Source: Elusimicrobium sp.
Lineage (GTDB): Bacteria; Elusimicrobiota; Elusimicrobia; Elusimicrobiales; Elusimicrobiaceae
Direction: 5' to 3'
Length of the DNA stretch: 64,000 nt
Assembly: GCA_015062115.1 (NCBI GenBank)
Contig: SUVG01000005.1
Coordinates: 105,969-169,968 of the forward strand
Positions 43,233-51,878 of the stretch are shown piece by piece; the first letter of the stretch is position 1, and each line of letters begins with the position of its first letter. Both the position numbers and the translations under genes were made by a program. The notes beneath the pieces were generated by a model. The model had not been told where the DNA came from. It was given only the letters and a program-made list of their open reading frames with translations, and ran no database searches.

Positions 43233-43795
43233 AAAAGAAAATTAAAGATATCCTCTTTCAAGAATTGTTAAAACAAGCAGGGCGACGTATAAGAACATAT
43301 TTAAAAGTCAATAAAAAAACAACCCCAGCAAAGAGTTTGTCTATCTCTGATTCTGAATTCGAAAATGGAGATGCTTTCGTTGCCCAACTTAAAAAAGACT
43401 TAGCATTAGAATCAATCCGTATTACTTCAGACAACATTGGTGGATTTTTGCTTAATTTGATTACGCAAATGGAGAGGGTTCAGCAATTCTGTGCTGTTCA
43501 GCAACTCAAACGTAACCGAATTAATGCGCAATGCAAAACATGTATCAAACGCATCGATGCGGCGAAGGAGATAGTGTTGCTGTATTTAAATCAAACGTTT
43601 GATGAACGACGAGAAAATTTCGAACAATTATTTTCTCTAGCTGATAAAGCCCTTCTGCATACCAATTCGGAAAAATTAATTCTTATTTTGGAGAAAATCA
43701 AGCAATTAGCCGATTCAAGCCCCTTCAAAGATTTACAATCTGTTCTCAATACCCAACAAGCGTTAAAAGACAAGGATCATGAATGGGATTTTTGA
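43229..43795 (+). CDS. Helical partner protein of the two-gene module
   Basis: 188 residues, predicted almost entirely helical, with a basic N-terminus (KKKIKDILFQELLKQAGRRIRTYLKVNKK) and coiled-coil stretches (ERVQQFCAVQQLKRNRINAQCKTCIKRIDAAKEIVLLYL). There is no signal peptide and no membrane segment. It overlaps the preceding membrane-protein gene by 4 bases, so translation is coupled. Likely a binding partner, sensor or antidote; nothing in the sequence decides which. Confidence 0.65.
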   Translation: MKKKIKDILFQELLKQAGRRIRTYLKVNKKTTPAKSLSISDSEFENGDAFVAQLKKDLALESIRITSDNIGGFLLNLITQMERVQQFCAVQQLKRNRINAQCKTCIKRIDAAKEIVLLYLNQTFDERRENFEQLFSLADKALLHTNSEKLILILEKIKQLADSSPFKDLQSVLNTQQALKDKDHEWDF

Positions 43796-43863
43796 CTCTT
43801 TTTAAGAAAATACGTTTGGGTCCTCTTTGTCTAGCCACTTTCTCTCTCATACATACATAAAAT

Positions 43864-43872
43864 TGCTACAAT
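43864..43872 (+). promoter_or_regulatory. Extended -10 (TGC TACAAT) of the hsd operon
   Basis: TGC-TACAAT 31 bases before the hsdM ATG, with TTTAGAGG as ribosome binding site. Same form as the host-type promoters elsewhere in the window. Confidence 0.5.
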
Positions 43873-43902
43873 ACAAGAAAGACCCTTTAGAGGTAATTTA
43901 AA

Positions 43903-45366
43903 ATGATTACAGGCGAATTAAGAAACAAAATTGATAACCTTTGGCTAATTTTCTTTTCCGGTGGCCTTACCAACCCGCTCGACGTGATTGAACAAATTAC
44001 TTACCTAATGTTCATTCACGATTTGGACGCATTGGAAGATAAACACCGCCGAGAGAGCGTGATGCTCAAAGTGCCTTTCCATAGCATCTTTGGGGACAAA
44101 ACAGATTACAAATGGTCCACTTTCCGCAATTTTCCGCCTGAAAAGATGTATCGCGTGATGCAAGAAGGCGTATTCCCATTTATCAAAAACCTGCATGGGG
44201 ACAAGAATAGCACCTACTCCAAGTATATGGCTGATGCTATTTTCAAAATCCCGACTGCCCAACATTTGGATAGCATCGTTTCTGCTTTGGACGATATTAT
44301 GTCCAATCCGTCGTATGCCGAGAAAGATATGCGTGGGGATGTGTACGAATATCTGCTTTCCAAAATTGCCACGGCAGGTACAAACGGCCAATTCCGCACC
44401 CCTCGCCATATTATCCGCATGATGGTGGAAATGCTGGACATTAAGCCCAATGACGTCATTTGTGATCCGGCCTGTGGTACGGCGGGTTTTTTAGTGGCAG
44501 CAGGCGAGTATTTAAAAGAGAAATACCTAAAAGAAGTTTTCTATAACAAGCAGAACCGCGACCATTTTAATAATGGCATGTTTTTTGGTTACGATATGGA
44601 CCGCACCATGCTCCGTATTGGGGCCATGAACATGATGATGCACGATATTGAAAACCCTGCTATTGCTTACCAAGATAGTCTTTCAGACCAAAACACCAAG
44701 AAGAACTGTTTTACCAAGATTTTGGCAAACCCACCTTTTAAGGGTAGTTTGAACGAAAATATCGTCTCACAAGATTTAACCAAAGTAGTCAAAACCAAGA
44801 AGACGGAACTACTCTTCTTGGCGGTATTCTTGCGCATGTTGTCTATGGGTGGCCGTTGTGCTACCATTGTGCCGGACGGCGTGCTATTTGGAGCATCTAA
44901 CGCACATAAATCTATTCGCAAGGAAATTATTGACGGCAACCGGTTGGAAGCCGTTATTAGCATGCCTAGTGGCGTGTTTAAGCCCTATGCGGGGGTATCT
45001 ACTGCGGTGCTGATTTTTACCAAAACAAACCATGGTGGCACGGATAATGTGTGGTTTTACGATATGCAAGCTGATGGTTTTAGTTTGGACGATAAACGTG
45101 ACTCTGTGCAAGAGAACGACATTCCCGATATTATCGCCCGTTTTAAGAACTTAAAAGATGAAGCCAAACGCCAACGCACGGATAAGAGTTTCCTCGTGCC
45201 TGTAAAAGAAATCCGCGATAATGGTTACGATTTATCTATTAACAAGTATAAACAAATTGAATATGTGCCCGAGGAATATCCTGCCCCAAAAGAATTATTG
45301 GCTGATATTGCCCAGCTGGAAAGGGATATTACCAAAGGCATGAAAGAATTGGAAGGAATATTGTAA
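43903..45366 (+). CDS. hsdM: Type I restriction-modification system DNA methyltransferase (M) subunit
   Basis: 487 residues. N-terminal HsdM_N helical domain (LWLIFFSGGLTNPLDVIEQITYLMFIHDLD), then the N6-adenine methylase core: FRTPRHIIRMMVEML, motif I DPACGTAGF near residue 187, and motif IV NPPF near residue 274 (the catalytic NPPF/Y). It methylates the two half-sites chosen by HsdS and is part of both methylase (M2S) and restriction (R2M2S) complexes. The hsdS ATG shares one base with its stop (TAATG). Confidence 0.96.
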   Translation: MITGELRNKIDNLWLIFFSGGLTNPLDVIEQITYLMFIHDLDALEDKHRRESVMLKVPFHSIFGDKTDYKWSTFRNFPPEKMYRVMQEGVFPFIKNLHGDKNSTYSKYMADAIFKIPTAQHLDSIVSALDDIMSNPSYAEKDMRGDVYEYLLSKIATAGTNGQFRTPRHIIRMMVEMLDIKPNDVICDPACGTAGFLVAAGEYLKEKYLKEVFYNKQNRDHFNNGMFFGYDMDRTMLRIGAMNMMMHDIENPAIAYQDSLSDQNTKKNCFTKILANPPFKGSLNENIVSQDLTKVVKTKKTELLFLAVFLRMLSMGGRCATIVPDGVLFGASNAHKSIRKEIIDGNRLEAVISMPSGVFKPYAGVSTAVLIFTKTNHGGTDNVWFYDMQADGFSLDDKRDSVQENDIPDIIARFKNLKDEAKRQRTDKSFLVPVKEIRDNGYDLSINKYKQIEYVPEEYPAPKELLADIAQLERDITKGMKELEGIL

Positions 45367-45941
45367 TGGGAACGAATTGTTTGTCAAACTATAAAATATG
45401 CGATCTTAATAAGGTAGTTTGGTTTCAAGAAGGACCTGGGGTTCGTAAAAATCAATTTAGAACTTCTGGAGTGAAACTCTTGAACGTCGGAAATATCTGC
45501 GATAGAAAACTAGTCCTTGATAAAACAAGCATCTATATTTCGGAAGAAGAGGCATATGGAAAATATAAGCACTTTTTAGTTGATGAAGGAGATTTGCTCA
45601 TTGCAAGTTCCGGTATTAAAGTAGAGTATTTTGATAAAAAAATCACATTTGCGGAAAAGAAACATTTACCTTTATGCATGAATACAAGCACAATAAGATT
45701 CAAAGTTATTGATAAAGATGTTTTGGATATAAACTATTTTCGCTATTTTTTAACGTCAAAGTATTTTACAAGACAAATACAATTCCACATAACAGGATCT
45801 GCTCAACTAAATTTTGGCCCAAGCCACTTAAATAAAATGAAGATAATTCTTCCACTAATTTCTGAGCAAAGACGGATTGCGGAGCGATTGGATAAGGTGC
45901 AGAAATTAATTGCCTTACAAAAAAACAACTTAAGAAGTTAG
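45366..45941 (+). CDS. hsdS: Type I specificity subunit, N-terminal part (frameshifted hsdS)
   Basis: 191 residues covering the first target-recognition domain (KICDLNKVVWFQEGPGVRKNQFRTSGVKLLNVGNI) and the start of the central spacer helix (PLISEQRRIAERLDKVQKLIALQKN), then a premature stop. The normal continuation, LKKLDELIKSRFIELFGDP, lies in another frame straight after an A7 run (45919-45925); one added A would restore a full HsdS. Either phase variation, a real knock-out or a sequence error explains it. As written, the product has one recognition domain and may pair as a half-subunit. Confidence 0.88.
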   Translation: MGTNCLSNYKICDLNKVVWFQEGPGVRKNQFRTSGVKLLNVGNICDRKLVLDKTSIYISEEEAYGKYKHFLVDEGDLLIASSGIKVEYFDKKITFAEKKHLPLCMNTSTIRFKVIDKDVLDINYFRYFLTSKYFTRQIQFHITGSAQLNFGPSHLNKMKIILPLISEQRRIAERLDKVQKLIALQKNNLRS

Positions 45942-46552
45942 ATGAGCTTATCAAAAGCCGTTTTATAGAACTCTTCGGCGACCCCATTACAAACCCCAAA
46001 GGTTGGCCAACCTTAATTTTGCCTAAAGTAGCCCCAAAAATTTCGCGGAAGGTAACAATTACAAGTCTGTTAGTATGGCTTTTAAATTTGGATAAAGTGG
46101 AAAGCAATACGGGAAGAGTTGTTTCCAAGGAAAGGGTACCTCTTTCTCAAGTAGGAAATTCTACATATTACTTTCAAAATGGAGATGTTTTGTATTCCAA
46201 ATTGCGTCCATACCTCAACAAAGTAGTTCTTGTCGACGAGGATGGATTTTGCACTTCAGAATTATTGCCTTTGCATCCTAAACCAGAATTATGTAATGCT
46301 ACGTTTTTAGCTTATCTGTTACGTCATGAAAGTGTTGTGACCTTTCTATCGAATAAAGTAGCTGGAGCCAAAATGCCACGAGTGGATATGGCCACTTTGC
46401 GCAATTTCCCCGTCATTCTACCTCCCTTATCTTTACAAACTCAATTTGCAGATTTTGTGGCAAAAATAGAAACACAAAAAGGTTTACTGACTACCCGCTT
46501 ATCGCACCTTGAAACCTTATACAAATCCCTCATGCAGGAGTATTTTGGATGA
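45926..46552 (+). pseudogene. hsdS: Type I specificity subunit, C-terminal part (out of frame)
   Basis: An open frame that continues the HsdS spacer (CAA CTT AAG AAG ..., reading KLDELIKSRFIELFGDPITNPKGW), the second target-recognition domain (LNLDKVESNTGRVV..., NGDVLYSKLRPYLNKVVL, KVAGAKMPRVDMATLRNFPVILPPLSLQ) and the C-terminal helix. It has no ATG; a TTG at 46019 is the only weak start. Probably translated only after a frameshift or after the A-tract changes length. Confidence 0.85.
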
Positions 46553-46579
46553 GGACAAACTAAATAAAGGAGTAATAAT

Positions 46580-47158
46580 ATGGAATCAAAAGATCAATCC
46601 AGTGTTAACATAAATTTAAAAGAAGGAGTCATAACTGTAAGTGGCACAGAAGCATTTGTAGAACGCATATTGTCAACCTATATGTCACGCGTACAACAAT
46701 ACAAAGCTAATACAAGCATAAAACCACAATTTCAAAAAACTGAAGATGCTGGCGTGCAATTATTAGGAAACAAACCGGAATATTCCAATCAATCGTCCAC
46801 AGAAGATATGACGAAATATATCAAACATGGTATTTATCATTATAGCAACGGTGAAACGACATTAATTTTACCGCATCTTCCTGGAAAAAATAATTCCGCG
46901 AAAATGCAAGAATTACTTTTGTTAATGGGCTTTGCTGCTAAAGATCACAAAATTAATACTAGTGATTTTAAGATATTAGCTCAAAGACATTCTTGCTTAG
47001 ATTCAAGTAATTTCGCTTCAATTTTAAAACGAAATTCCAATCTATTTCTTCGAAAAGGACAAGGTAAAACCCAACAAATAGAATTAACTTTTCCAGGGAT
47101 AGAAGAAGCTAAAAAATTATTAGACAGTTTAACTACGAAAAATGAAAAATCAAATTAA
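46580..47158 (+). CDS. Restriction-linked accessory protein with C-terminal winged-helix-like region
   Basis: 192 residues. The N-terminal stretch NINLKEGVITVSGTEAFVERILSTYMSRV has the strand-GTEAFV-helix form that I associate with several defence-linked proteins. The middle is a low-complexity linker. Residues about 105-185 (KMQELLLLMGFAAKDHKINTSDFKILAQRH...FASILKRNSNLFLRKGQGKTQQIELTFPGIEEAKKLL) resemble a winged helix-turn-helix. It overlaps the next gene by 17 bases and sits between hsdS and hsdR, the position of restriction-linked ORFs in other genomes. Function unknown. Confidence 0.65.
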   Translation: MESKDQSSVNINLKEGVITVSGTEAFVERILSTYMSRVQQYKANTSIKPQFQKTEDAGVQLLGNKPEYSNQSSTEDMTKYIKHGIYHYSNGETTLILPHLPGKNNSAKMQELLLLMGFAAKDHKINTSDFKILAQRHSCLDSSNFASILKRNSNLFLRKGQGKTQQIELTFPGIEEAKKLLDSLTTKNEKSN

Positions 47159-47882
47159 AAAAGAACTCGTCAAACAATTTTCTAATGATCTCGTTGATGC
47201 TTTGTTAAACGCGTATCTGAAATCCTTAGCAGAGTATAGAAAAGGCAATTGGCAATATTGCATTAATGAGATAGGACAATTTATAGAAATTGTTCGTCGG
47301 TTGATTATATCTCAGTTAGAGGGAAGAAATTGCCCTCTAACTGAAAAATTAAGTATTTTTTCTCAAGAAGAATTAAAACGGTTAGAATCGTTTAGTAAGG
47401 CAAACGAAGAATATAGGATAATTATTCCTAGGGTTCTGTTTATGATGGCTTGTTTGCGTAATAAACGAGGAGCCATTCATCCGGGTTCAATCAATCCAAA
47501 TAAAATGGATGCTAGATTGTTGCTTATAGGGGCTAAATGGATAGTAGCTGAATTATTTAGACTAAATTCAAAAATATCAGAACACGAAACTTCTGATATT
47601 ATAGAAGCAATTGTTTCTGTTGAAATCCCCTTGTTATGGAATATTAATGGCAAAACTCGCGTTTTAAATACAAAAATGCTTGTCAAAGACAAAATCCTAT
47701 GTTTACTATATGTGAAATCTATGACGGAAAAAGATCTACGAGAAAACATAGAATATCAAAATATTACGATGTTTAAAAAAATATTGAAAAAATTGCACGC
47801 GGAAAGGTTTCTGGAATATAGTGACGATACTGTAATGCTTTCCCCTCTGGGGCAAAAAAAGGCAGAAGAATTGCTAAAATAA
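47142..47882 (+). CDS. HEPN-like protein with C-terminal winged helix, restriction-linked
   Basis: 246 residues. The N-terminal helical bundle (LVDALLNAYLKSLAEYRKGNWQYCINEIGQFIEIVRRLI ... LFMMACLRNKRGAIHPGSINPNKMDARLLLIGAKWIVAELFR) contains RNKRGAIH, an R-x6-H pattern at about residues 106-113 that matches the HEPN ribonuclease signature and sits between two helices as expected. The C-terminus (MTEKDLRENIEYQNITMFKKILKKLHAERFLEYSDDTVMLSPLGQKKAEELL) is a winged-helix type. It could be an RNase toxin of an abortive-infection backup that fires when restriction fails, or a non-catalytic scaffold. It ends 4 bases before hsdR. Confidence 0.62.
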   Translation: MKNQIKKELVKQFSNDLVDALLNAYLKSLAEYRKGNWQYCINEIGQFIEIVRRLIISQLEGRNCPLTEKLSIFSQEELKRLESFSKANEEYRIIIPRVLFMMACLRNKRGAIHPGSINPNKMDARLLLIGAKWIVAELFRLNSKISEHETSDIIEAIVSVEIPLLWNINGKTRVLNTKMLVKDKILCLLYVKSMTEKDLRENIEYQNITMFKKILKKLHAERFLEYSDDTVMLSPLGQKKAEELLK

Positions 47883-47886
47883 TTTT

Positions 47887-50800
47887 ATGACGAACTTTGA
47901 TTTTTTAACTCAAGATAAGCGGTTTGAAGCATTTTCTGGCGCAGCAGTGGCGGCGGAGAATATCTTCGCTATTGATACCGCCTCCTGCATAATGACGTGT
48001 CGCAGAGCGCTTGAGTTAGGAGTCAAATGGCTTTATTCTGTGGATTCTTCGCTTGTTCGGCCTTACGAAGATACTCTTTCCGCGCTTATTTATACCGACG
48101 AATTTCGCAATCTTGTTAAAGAAGATTTATTTAACCGCATTAAATATATTCAAAAAGTAGGTAATAACGCAACTCATAGTTCCCGTTATATAACCAAAGG
48201 ACAAGCACTCTTTGCGCTTGAAAATTTGTTCTATTTCATGGACTTTATTGCCTTCCATTATGGCGAAAATTACCAAAAACACACTTTTAACCGTGATTTA
48301 GTTGGCAAGCAACCTGCTCCGGCTATGCCTCCGATTGTTGCAGAAATATCCTTAGACGCTCTTTTGGCCTCCAATAAAGCTGTCGCTCCCACTCTGACCG
48401 ACCAGCGCAAGGCCAAAGAACCTGAATATGTGGCTGTTCCCATTGATCCTACTGAAGCCGAAACCCGCAAGGCCTATATTGATGTCATGCTTACGGATGG
48501 TGGGTGGATACAAGGAAAGAATTGGCAAAATGAAGTACCTATAGAACAAATGCCTAATGCCTCTGGCGAGGGATTTGCTGATTACGTGCTTTATGGGGAT
48601 GATGGCCGTCCGTTAGCAGTTGTAGAAGCCAAGAAAACGAGCGTAGACCCCGCTAAAGGCCGTCAGCAGGCAAAACTCTACGCGGACGATTTAGAACGCC
48701 GCTATGGCCGCCGTCCGGTTATTTTCTTAACGAATGGATATGATACGCGCATTTGGGTAGATCAAGAGGGTGGATATCCTGAACGCAAGGTGGCTAGTAT
48801 CTATGGCAAAAAAGATCTAGAGAAATTATTTAGCTTATTAGAACAAAAGCAGTCCTTAGACCATATTTTAATTGACGATAATATAACGAACCGTTATTAC
48901 CAAAAAGAAGCTATCAAAGCGGTTTGTGAAACCTTCGGGCAGAGAAACCGCCGCAGAGCCTTATTGGTAATGGCCACAGGGAGCGGAAAGACACGGACGG
49001 TGATCTCTCTTGTTAAAGTCCTCTTAGAGCAAGGATGGATTCGTAATTTCTTATTCTTAGCGGACCGTACGGCACTTGTGAATCAAGCTAACCGCGCATT
49101 TGTAAACTTACTTCCCAGCGTGTCCGTTAGCAATTTATGTGAATCAAAACCTAATTTACAGGCACGCGGAATATTTTCCACCTATCCGACCATGATGAAC
49201 TGCATTGATGAATCGGAAGATACAGATGGAAGCAAGATGTTTACGTGTGGACACTTTGATCTAATTATCGTTGATGAAGCACACCGCAGTATTTATAAAA
49301 AATACCAAAGTATATTCAATTACTTTGATGGCTTAATGGTTGGGTTAACCGCTACCCCAAAGAACGATATTGACCGCAATACCTATGAGATTTTTGGGTT
49401 GGAAGAAGGCGTGCCAACCTATGGCTACGAATTAGCCCAAGCTGTAAAGGATAAATATCTAGTTGATTATAAAACCTTCGAGACCAAACTTAAATTTTTA
49501 AATGAAGGGATTGTATATAGCGATCTTTCTGAATCCGAGAAACAAGAATACGAGGAAAAATTTGCCGATGAGAATGGAAATGTCCCTGAAAAGATTGGTG
49601 GATCAGCACTTAATGATTGGGTATTTAACAAGAATACAATCGTCCAGGTATTAAACGACCTCATGAATAAGGGGCTAAAGGTTGAATATGGAACTAAAAT
49701 TGGCAAAAGCATTATTTTTGCTAAGAACCATTTGCACGCTGAGAAAATTTTACAAGTATTTAATGAAGAATATCCCAATTTTCCTGTCGGCTTTTGCCGT
49801 GTAATTGACAACTATACCAACTACGCCCAAAGTTTGATAGACGACTTTTCCAATGCTCGTAAAATGCCGCAAATTGCCATTTCTGTGGATATGTTGGATA
49901 CAGGGATTGATGTCCCCGAAATACTCAATTTGGTGTTTTTTAAGAAAGTGATGAGTAAGGCCAAGTTTTGGCAGATGATTGGGCGTGGAACACGCTTGTG
50001 CCCCGGCCTTTTGGATGGTGAAGACAAAAACGGATTCTATATTTTCGACTACTGTTCTAACTTTGAGTTTTTCCAAACGGCTCGTCAGGATACGGGAAAC
50101 GTGGCGGTATCTTTGCAGGAACAACTATTCAAATTAAAACTAGAGCTAGCTCAGAAGTTACAGGATCTGTCCTTACAAAATGACTTCTTTACTGCTTGGC
50201 GAAAAGAACTGGTAGAGGCCGTCCATAAAAGCATCATACATCTAAACCGCAATAATTTTGCCGTGCGCCAACATCTGCAAATTTTAGATCGTTTCTCATC
50301 GATAGAGGCATTTCGGCAATTAACCGAGACTGATGTGTATGCTTTAAGTACAGAAGTCGCTCCACTTGTGTTACCGGAACAAGATGATTTTGAAGCATTA
50401 CGCTTTGATTCTTTGGTGTATGGAATAGAATTAGCTAAATTACGTGGGACATCTTGTGCAAGAGCATACAAAGATCTTGTGAAGAGAGTAGAGGGACTAA
50501 CGTCTTGTGGCAATATACCTGAGGTCCTTTCTCAAAAAGAGCTAATAGAACAAATTTTACGTACGGATTATTTAACTCGTGCAGAACTTCCCGATTTGGA
50601 AGATATCCGCAAAAAATTACGTGATATTATGCGTTTTGTTCCGCTTACTGCTCGTACCCGCTACGAAACGAACTTTAAGGATTGCGTGACGGGATATAAT
50701 GAAGATGAATTTCATCCTGATACCGTCGAATTAGAAAATTACAGAAAGAAAGCAGAGCATTTCCTGCGCGAAAACAAACATTTGCCCTCAATTGCAAAGC

Positions 50801-51204
50801 TAACGACCAATGAGCCCTTATCCGAACAAGACATTAAGGAGTTGGAACAGATCTTGTGGAACCAATTAGGCACAAAAGACAATTACAAACATGATGTAGG
50901 AGATGTTCCATTAGGCGAATTTGTACGTGCTACGCTGGGGTTAGACATACAAAGCATCAACGAAGCCTTTTCTAAATTTATAGATGAACACAACCTCAAT
51001 TCTAACCAAATCTATTTCGTAAATAGGATTAAAGAATATATTGCCCAAAATGGCGTATTGAAAGACATGAGTATTCTCCAACGCACTCCCTTCACGGATC
51101 AAGGAAGTGTTGTAGATTTGTTCCCCGATGTTACAATCTGGAATAACATTTATTCGGCTATTCAATCCATCAATCAGAACGCTAATTGGATAAACCGAAT
51201 ATAA
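47887..51204 (+). CDS. hsdR: Type I restriction enzyme endonuclease/translocase (R) subunit
   Basis: 1105 residues. Residues 1-130 form a DUF4145-like (HEPN-related) helical domain; then comes the HSDR_N nuclease domain with GFADYVLYGDDGRPLAVVEAKK (Asp about 230, Glu about 246, Lys about 248). The superfamily 2 motor has Walker A MATGSGKT near residue 362, DEAHRS near residue 461, VGLTATP, DMLDTGIDVPE and the arginine-finger motif IGRGTRLCPG. The C-terminal helical part (EcoEI-like) docks on HsdM-HsdS. It translocates DNA and cuts when motors collide, and it is useless without a functional HsdS. It looks intact. Confidence 0.96.
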   Translation: MTNFDFLTQDKRFEAFSGAAVAAENIFAIDTASCIMTCRRALELGVKWLYSVDSSLVRPYEDTLSALIYTDEFRNLVKEDLFNRIKYIQKVGNNATHSSRYITKGQALFALENLFYFMDFIAFHYGENYQKHTFNRDLVGKQPAPAMPPIVAEISLDALLASNKAVAPTLTDQRKAKEPEYVAVPIDPTEAETRKAYIDVMLTDGGWIQGKNWQNEVPIEQMPNASGEGFADYVLYGDDGRPLAVVEAKKTSVDPAKGRQQAKLYADDLERRYGRRPVIFLTNGYDTRIWVDQEGGYPERKVASIYGKKDLEKLFSLLEQKQSLDHILIDDNITNRYYQKEAIKAVCETFGQRNRRRALLVMATGSGKTRTVISLVKVLLEQGWIRNFLFLADRTALVNQANRAFVNLLPSVSVSNLCESKPNLQARGIFSTYPTMMNCIDESEDTDGSKMFTCGHFDLIIVDEAHRSIYKKYQSIFNYFDGLMVGLTATPKNDIDRNTYEIFGLEEGVPTYGYELAQAVKDKYLVDYKTFETKLKFLNEGIVYSDLSESEKQEYEEKFADENGNVPEKIGGSALNDWVFNKNTIVQVLNDLMNKGLKVEYGTKIGKSIIFAKNHLHAEKILQVFNEEYPNFPVGFCRVIDNYTNYAQSLIDDFSNARKMPQIAISVDMLDTGIDVPEILNLVFFKKVMSKAKFWQMIGRGTRLCPGLLDGEDKNGFYIFDYCSNFEFFQTARQDTGNVAVSLQEQLFKLKLELAQKLQDLSLQNDFFTAWRKELVEAVHKSIIHLNRNNFAVRQHLQILDRFSSIEAFRQLTETDVYALSTEVAPLVLPEQDDFEALRFDSLVYGIELAKLRGTSCARAYKDLVKRVEGLTSCGNIPEVLSQKELIEQILRTDYLTRAELPDLEDIRKKLRDIMRFVPLTARTRYETNFKDCVTGYNEDEFHPDTVELENYRKKAEHFLRENKHLPSIAKLTTNEPLSEQDIKELEQILWNQLGTKDNYKHDVGDVPLGEFVRATLGLDIQSINEAFSKFIDEHNLNSNQIYFVNRIKEYIAQNGVLKDMSILQRTPFTDQGSVVDLFPDVTIWNNIYSAIQSINQNANWINRI

Positions 51205-51761
51205 TGATAGTTCCCGTCAAATGTAGTGCGAAATACATGTTTGGGACCGTTTTTTTCGGTTAGAGTGTATCATAAGGGTCCACTAAGAATATACACTTTT
51301 TTGTCTTTTTTGCTTTTTTTGCGTTTTTTGCAAAATCGCTACTTTCTGCCATTTTTCTGCCGAGCGTTTGTATAGCTTATGATACATAATGTTGCTTATG
51401 TTGCTTAAATATAGTGTCCAAAAGTATGTAGGTTGGCATAATAAAGAGTGGCCATTTTCTCGTATAATTGCAGGGACGTGGATATACGTTATAGTGTCCA
51501 AACTGTGCCCAGTATATTCATAGTTTTCGCAAAAAATTTTAGTAGTTTTTATACTTCTTCGACGAGAAATGGTAATTATAGTATGTGAGGGAAATAACGG
51601 GATTTTGAAGATTTTAGTTCGATTCCCGTAGCAAGCAATATAGTTTCGATTTTCTCGACGACAATTCAAACATTCTAGTGTCCAAACTCTGTCCTTGCTT
51701 ATTATAGTTTATTATTGTTCTTGTTGCTTATGTTGCTTAAAAAAGTACGACGAGGAAGTAT
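51205..51761. other. Right end of the defence island, no confident gene
   Basis: AT-rich, repeat-laden. It holds the second 33-bp copy (51343-51375), ATAGTGTCC motifs at 51411, 51491 and 51676, and CGACGA motifs. A 128-codon minus-strand frame (51283-51669) exists but its product is compositionally odd, basic and unlike any family I know; it reads through the repeats. I treat it as non-coding. Confidence 0.55.
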
Positions 51762-51817
51762 AAGAAAAAACCCGCTCTCGACGGAGAACGGGTATATTTT
51801 AAGACGTGCGCCCAACA
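51762..51817. repeat. 56-bp direct repeat, right copy (attR-like), overlapping tRNA-Arg
   Basis: Identical to 41519-41574. Its last 11 bases are the 3' end of the tRNA-Arg gene and the rest is the tRNA terminator. Excision between the copies would remove exactly 10,243 bp. Confidence 0.9.
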
Positions 51818-51878
51818 GGAATCGAACTTGTATCTTCAGCTCCGCAGGCTGACACTCTATCCATTGAGCTATGGGCGC
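51807..51878 (-). tRNA. tRNA-Arg (anticodon GCG), integration target
   Basis: Acceptor GCGCCCA pairs with TGGGCGC, D arm GCTCAATGGATAGAGT, anticodon stem TCAGC/GCTGA with loop CTGCGGA, giving GCG for CGC/CGU codons. The T stem ACAAG/CCTGT has an A-C mismatch (52:62). No CCA is encoded. GCG is uncommon for bacterial tRNA-Arg, which normally uses ACG (edited to ICG), so the gene may be atypical or slightly decayed by the integration. Confidence 0.87.

Noticed and set aside
43903..51204. BREX, DISARM or type IV restriction system
   Set aside because: Methylase, specificity and motor subunits are all of the classical type I kind; no BrxZ/PglZ, DrmA or McrBC genes are present.
51283..51669. Minus-strand 128-codon frame at the right end of the island
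   Set aside because: Basic, odd composition, reads through the repeats and has no recognisable start signal.
41295..51695. TAGTGTCC repeats as ends of an insertion sequence
   Set aside because: No transposase gene or target-site duplication is visible; kept only as a repeat observation.
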